Source of the DNA: Luteimonas rhizosphaericola
GTDB taxonomy: Bacteria; Pseudomonadota; Gammaproteobacteria; Xanthomonadales; Xanthomonadaceae
DNA: 64,000 bases
Reading direction: 5' to 3'
NCBI RefSeq assembly: GCF_029888045.1
Contig: NZ_JARXRN010000028.1
Location: 639,678-703,677 of the forward strand
The position numbers and the translations under genes were made by a program. Positions 61,172 through 64,000 of this stretch are shown here, in pieces; within the stretch, counting starts at the first letter, position 1; the number at the start of each line of letters is the position of its first letter. A model generated the notes under the pieces. It worked only from the letters and a program-made list of their open reading frames with translations. It did no database searches and had not been told where the DNA came from.

Positions 61172-63127
61172 TCAGCCGCTGGCCTGCGTGCGGGCCAGGG
61201 CGAGGCGCAGCAGGCGCGCCTCGATGCGTTCGCCGATGCCGCGAGGGGCTGCCAGATCCATGCGGGCCAGGGCCTCGTCGTCGCCGGGACCACCGCCGTG
61301 CGCGAGCGCGGCAGCGACCGTGGCCAGCTTGCCGCGGCGCGATCCCGTACGCGCCTGCAGCCACGCCAGTGCACGCACGAGGCGCTGCTCGACCTCGGTG
61401 AAATCGCTGCCGAGCGGATAGTCGGGCAGGGTGCCGTCGCGCCGGAACGGCGCCAGCGTCTCCGCGAGGCGCTCGCGGGTATGGGCCGACCACTCCGCTG
61501 GCATCGCGAAGTCGCCGCGCAGCTTGCGTTCGCGTCGCGCGGTATCGAGCAGCGCGGGCGCGAACCGGGCATCGGTGATCCCCGCCATCGCGATCACGCA
61601 GTCCTCGTCGGGCTGGCCGCGCAGGTCGGCGATGCCGTACTCGGTGATGTACAGATCGCGCAGATGGCGCGGGATGGTGGTGTGGCCGTAGTTCCAGCGG
61701 ATGTTCGACTCCGCCTTGCCGCCGCTTTCGCGGGTCGCGCGCAGAAACAGGGCCGAGCGGCCGCCGGGCAGCGCGTGCGCCATCGCCACGAAGTTGTACT
61801 GGCCGCCGACGCCCGACACCACGCGGCCGTCCTCCAGCCCATCGGAGACCGCGGCACCAAGCGCGGTCGCCATCATGCAGGTATTGAAGAAGCGGCCGTC
61901 GCGACGCTGCAGGCGTTCCAGGCCTTCGTCCAGACCGTAGAGCTCGTTCACCTCGCTCACGCGCTTCATGCCGATGCCGCGGCGGGTGGCGTCGTCCAGG
62001 CCGTGCAGCCAGTCGTAAAAGTCCTGCGAACCAAGATAGAACGCGCCGTGCAGGAACTGGCCGTCACGGTCGAGCAGGTCGAGGTCGAGCGGGCTGGCGC
62101 TGCCGTCGTTCACGCGCCGCATCAGCGGCGCCTTGTCCACCACCTTGCGCCGCAGGACGCCCGCGTCCACCAGGCGGCGGAAGCCCTCGTTGATCATTTC
62201 GCTGCAGCCGTACAGCCCCTGCCCGAACGGCTCCAGCCCGCCGCTCGCGCGTACGGCCGGATGCGCTTGCAGCGTGGGATCGAGCGCGTGCAGCACGCGC
62301 CGGTAGGCGGCGTTGTCGGTGTGCCGCAGCGCGAGCGCGTGGCACAGCGCGTCGGCCAGTGCGCCGATGCCGATCTGCAGCGTGCCGCCGTCGCGCACCA
62401 GCGCGCTCGCGTACAGGCCGATCGCGTGTTGGGCATCGCCCACCGGCTGGCGCGGCAGCGCGAACAGCTTCGGGTGCGGCGCCGGCGGCGCGATCACCAG
62501 GTCGAACCAGTCCGCGTCCACCACCGCCGTGCCGTCCAGCCACGGCAGGTGCGGGTCGATCTCGGCCACCAGCAGCGGGCGCGGGTGGCCGGCGGCGACG
62601 ATCGCGTCGACCGCGTCGAAGGTCAGGTCGGTGTTGGACGACAGCGACAGCCGCGTCGCGTCGGCATTCGCCGCCACCTTCTGCACGATGCAGTTGACGC
62701 CGCGGTCGGCCAGCGCCCGAGCGACATGGGTGTAGTTGAGGCTGGCGTAGCGCCGCTGCGCCTGCGCCGAGCCGAGCATCGCGCCGGACTGCAGGTAGAA
62801 CTCCTCCACCGACACGTGCGCCGGCAGGGCGTCTCGACGCAGCGCCTCCACGTAGGCCAGGCGCGGGAAGTCCGCGCCGAACTGGCGCTCGGCGAACGGG
62901 CCCATGAACCGGCGCGCCAGCCCGGGCGGCGCGGGCGGCGGGTCGAGCGAGAGCGCGGTGTAGAGCGTCATCGGCCGCGCGGGGTCGGCGGCCACGCGGG
63001 CGTACAGGGCGTTGAGCAGCCGGTGCGGTTTGCCCAGCCCCAGCGGCGCGCCGATGTGCAGCGCGGGCGGGAGCCGGGCCAGCATCGCGGCGACCGCCGT
63101 GTCGAGGTCTTCGAACCGCAGCGTCAT
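61172..63127 (-). CDS. Acetyl-CoA hydrolase/transferase family protein
   Basis: Protein of 651 residues with the family layout: an N-terminal part (LPPALHIGAPLGLGKPHRLLNALYARVAADPARPMTLYTALSL) and the C-terminal AcetylCoA_hyd_C part (GRVVSGVGGQYNFVAMAHALPGGRSALFLRATRESGGKAESNIRW, then TEYGIADLRGQPDEDCVIAMAGI). The family transfers CoA between short acyl groups or hydrolyses acetyl-CoA. The catalytic Glu lies in the middle region (the SEMINEGFRRLVDAG stretch is a candidate). It is longer than typical members (about 430-550) because of inserted segments. GAGGGGAG precedes the ATG at 63127 by 8 bp. It follows the flavin-reductase-like gene by 13 bp, suggesting one operon. Confidence 0.82.
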   Translation of the reverse strand: MTLRFEDLDTAVAAMLARLPPALHIGAPLGLGKPHRLLNALYARVAADPARPMTLYTALSLDPPPAPPGLARRFMGPFAERQFGADFPRLAYVEALRRDALPAHVSVEEFYLQSGAMLGSAQAQRRYASLNYTHVARALADRGVNCIVQKVAANADATRLSLSSNTDLTFDAVDAIVAAGHPRPLLVAEIDPHLPWLDGTAVVDADWFDLVIAPPAPHPKLFALPRQPVGDAQHAIGLYASALVRDGGTLQIGIGALADALCHALALRHTDNAAYRRVLHALDPTLQAHPAVRASGGLEPFGQGLYGCSEMINEGFRRLVDAGVLRRKVVDKAPLMRRVNDGSASPLDLDLLDRDGQFLHGAFYLGSQDFYDWLHGLDDATRRGIGMKRVSEVNELYGLDEGLERLQRRDGRFFNTCMMATALGAAVSDGLEDGRVVSGVGGQYNFVAMAHALPGGRSALFLRATRESGGKAESNIRWNYGHTTIPRHLRDLYITEYGIADLRGQPDEDCVIAMAGITDARFAPALLDTARRERKLRGDFAMPAEWSAHTRERLAETLAPFRRDGTLPDYPLGSDFTEVEQRLVRALAWLQARTGSRRGKLATVAAALAHGGGPGDDEALARMDLAAPRGIGERIEARLLRLALARTQASG

Positions 63128-63140
63128 CGGCACGCTCCCC

Positions 63141-63731
63141 TCACTGCTCGAGCATCTCGGGGCGGAACAGGCGCCGGCGCGAGACTTCCCGTCCGGACAC
63201 CATGAACCGGCCTTCGCCGCGGTAGTGGATCGTGCGCGGATGCGCCGGCGTCGTCGCCGCGCGCGCCCGCAGCACGCGCCAGACGAACAGCGGGTAGTCG
63301 CGCGTGATGCGGGTCTCGTGCAGCGCGCACTCGAAGGTGGCATGGCACTGCGCGATGCCGGGCGCCGCCACCTGTCGCGACGGGACCGCGCGCAGCCCGA
63401 ACCGTTCGAACTTGTCCACCTCGCGGCTGGAGCAGTTGCCGATGCCGACCACCGCATCGAGCAGCGGCTCGGTAGGCAGGTTCAGCGTGCACTCGCGGCT
63501 GCGCCGCGCCAGCGCATGGCTGTGGTTCGCGTCCCAGAGGTAGGTGCCGACCAGGTCGTAGCCCAGCATCATGTGCCAGCCCAGGGTCATGATCGCGCGC
63601 TCGTCCTTCCACTGAGCGCACAGCAGCAGCACCGGGCCGGGTTCGAGGAAGCGTCGCGTGCGCTCGACCGGGAACGGGCGCTTGCGGACGGACGGAAGGG
63701 TGGATTCGACGCGGCTCACGTGCGCCAGCAT
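63141..63731 (-). CDS. Flavin reductase-like domain protein
   Basis: Protein of 196 residues with the split-barrel flavin reductase pattern: PGPVLLLCAQWKDERAIMTLGWHMMLGYDLVGTYLWDANHSHALARRSRECTLNLPTEPLLDAVVGIGNCSSREVDKFERFGL, and a late LHETRITRDYPLFVWRVLRA. These proteins bind FMN or act as flavin reductases. The start at 63731 is the first Met. It lies between the ABC ATPase and the acetyl-CoA hydrolase family gene on the same strand. Confidence 0.8.
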   Translation of the reverse strand: MLAHVSRVESTLPSVRKRPFPVERTRRFLEPGPVLLLCAQWKDERAIMTLGWHMMLGYDLVGTYLWDANHSHALARRSRECTLNLPTEPLLDAVVGIGNCSSREVDKFERFGLRAVPSRQVAAPGIAQCHATFECALHETRITRDYPLFVWRVLRARAATTPAHPRTIHYRGEGRFMVSGREVSRRRLFRPEMLEQ

Positions 63732-63755
63732 GCAGGCCGGCGTGCGAACGTGGTG

Positions 63756-64000
63756 TCATGCCAGCACGTGGACGGCGTCGGCCAGGCGGCGCACGTCGTC
63801 CTGGGTGTGGCTGACGTAGACCATCGGCAGGCGCACCTCGTCGCGCACCTTCTGCAGCCAGGGAATCAGCTCCTCGCGCCGCGCCTGGTCGAGCGCGGAC
63901 AGCGGCTCGTCGAACAGCAGGATCGCCGGCTGCGACAGCAGCGCGCGCCCGATCGCCACCCGTTGCGCCTCGCCGCCGGACAGATGCTCCGGCCTCCGAG
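63756..64000 (-). CDS. ABC transporter ATP-binding protein, ModC-like (5' partial)
   Basis: The window cuts the gene near its end on the right edge. Visible on the minus strand: signature [28 protein letters not shown]-loop [22 protein letters not shown] and the H-loop [23 protein letters not shown], directly followed by the stop at 63756. The [13 protein letters not shown] and PWLQKVRDE pattern resembles ModC (molybdate importer). A complete ModC carries a TOBE domain after the H-loop, and here it is absent. The Walker A is outside the window. Confidence 0.72.
   Translation of the reverse strand, partial: RRPEHLSGGEAQRVAIGRALLSQPAILLFDEPLSALDQARREELIPWLQKVRDEVRLPMVYVSHTQDDVRRLADAVHVLA

Overview
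The window is about 64 kb of GC-rich chromosomal DNA, about 70% GC over most housekeeping genes by eye. The gene content and gene order (pheS-pheT-ihfA-merR-tRNA-Pro; mrcA divergent from pilMNOPQ; a TIGR01782-type TonB receptor beside a GH13 glucosidase; a MASE2-like GGDEF protein) suggest a gammaproteobacterium of the Xanthomonadaceae/Lysobacteraceae, probably Lysobacter-like. The assignment rests on recognised protein families and gene order, not on a database search. No prophage, insertion sequence, CRISPR array or plasmid module was seen.

Layout: 1-5.4 kb, the 3' part of a minor-pilin operon (pilW, pilX, pilY1, pilE), then tRNA-Asn. 5.6-8.6 kb, a FimT/GspH-like pseudopilin, uvrB and tRNA-Val. 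8.7-18.2 kb, an alpha-glucan utilisation locus: outer-membrane TonB receptor, GH13 alpha-glucosidase, MFS sugar transporter translationally coupled to a lipoprotein alpha-amylase, and a LacI-type regulator; two identical 17-bp operator-like sites lie in it. 18.3-27.0 kb, translation genes thrS-infC, rpmI-rplT, pheS-pheT, then ihfA, a MerR regulator and tRNA-Pro; a candidate attenuator precedes thrS. 27.1-38.6 kb, a cupin, a TraB/GumN-like protein, a diguanylate cyclase, dxs, a degenerate-receiver protein, an HNH nuclease with an unusual tandem array at its 3' end, an acyl-CoA dehydrogenase with an LEA-type lipoprotein, tRNA-Phe and gltA. 38.7-41.5 kb, two paralogous secreted proteins and two poorly known proteins. 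41.7-49.5 kb, mrcA divergent from pilMNOPQ. 49.6-56.5 kb, a tightly overlapping MoxR/Bat operon. 56.8-64 kb, an SLC1-type symporter, transketolase, BolA, an acetyl-CoA hydrolase/transferase-family enzyme, a flavin-reductase-like protein and the 3' end of an ABC ATPase gene.

How the parts work together: the first pilin cluster supplies minor pilins and the PilY1 tip adhesin, and pilMNOPQ supplies the alignment complex and the secretin, so the window encodes much of a type IV pilus. The glucan genes form a pathway from outer-membrane uptake through hydrolysis to inner-membrane transport under one LacI-family regulator.

The most unusual signals are non-coding. (1) A four-copy dispersed repeat of about 75-115 bp folds as one outer stem with two inner hairpins, and the copies show compensatory base changes. 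(2) A tandem array of about 159-bp units at the 3' end of the HNH nuclease gene repeats the last 22 codons, including the stop; the two best orphan copies differ from the gene only at synonymous positions. (3) The alpha-glucan locus holds twin 17-bp operators. (4) A leader-peptide-like attenuator lies upstream of thrS.
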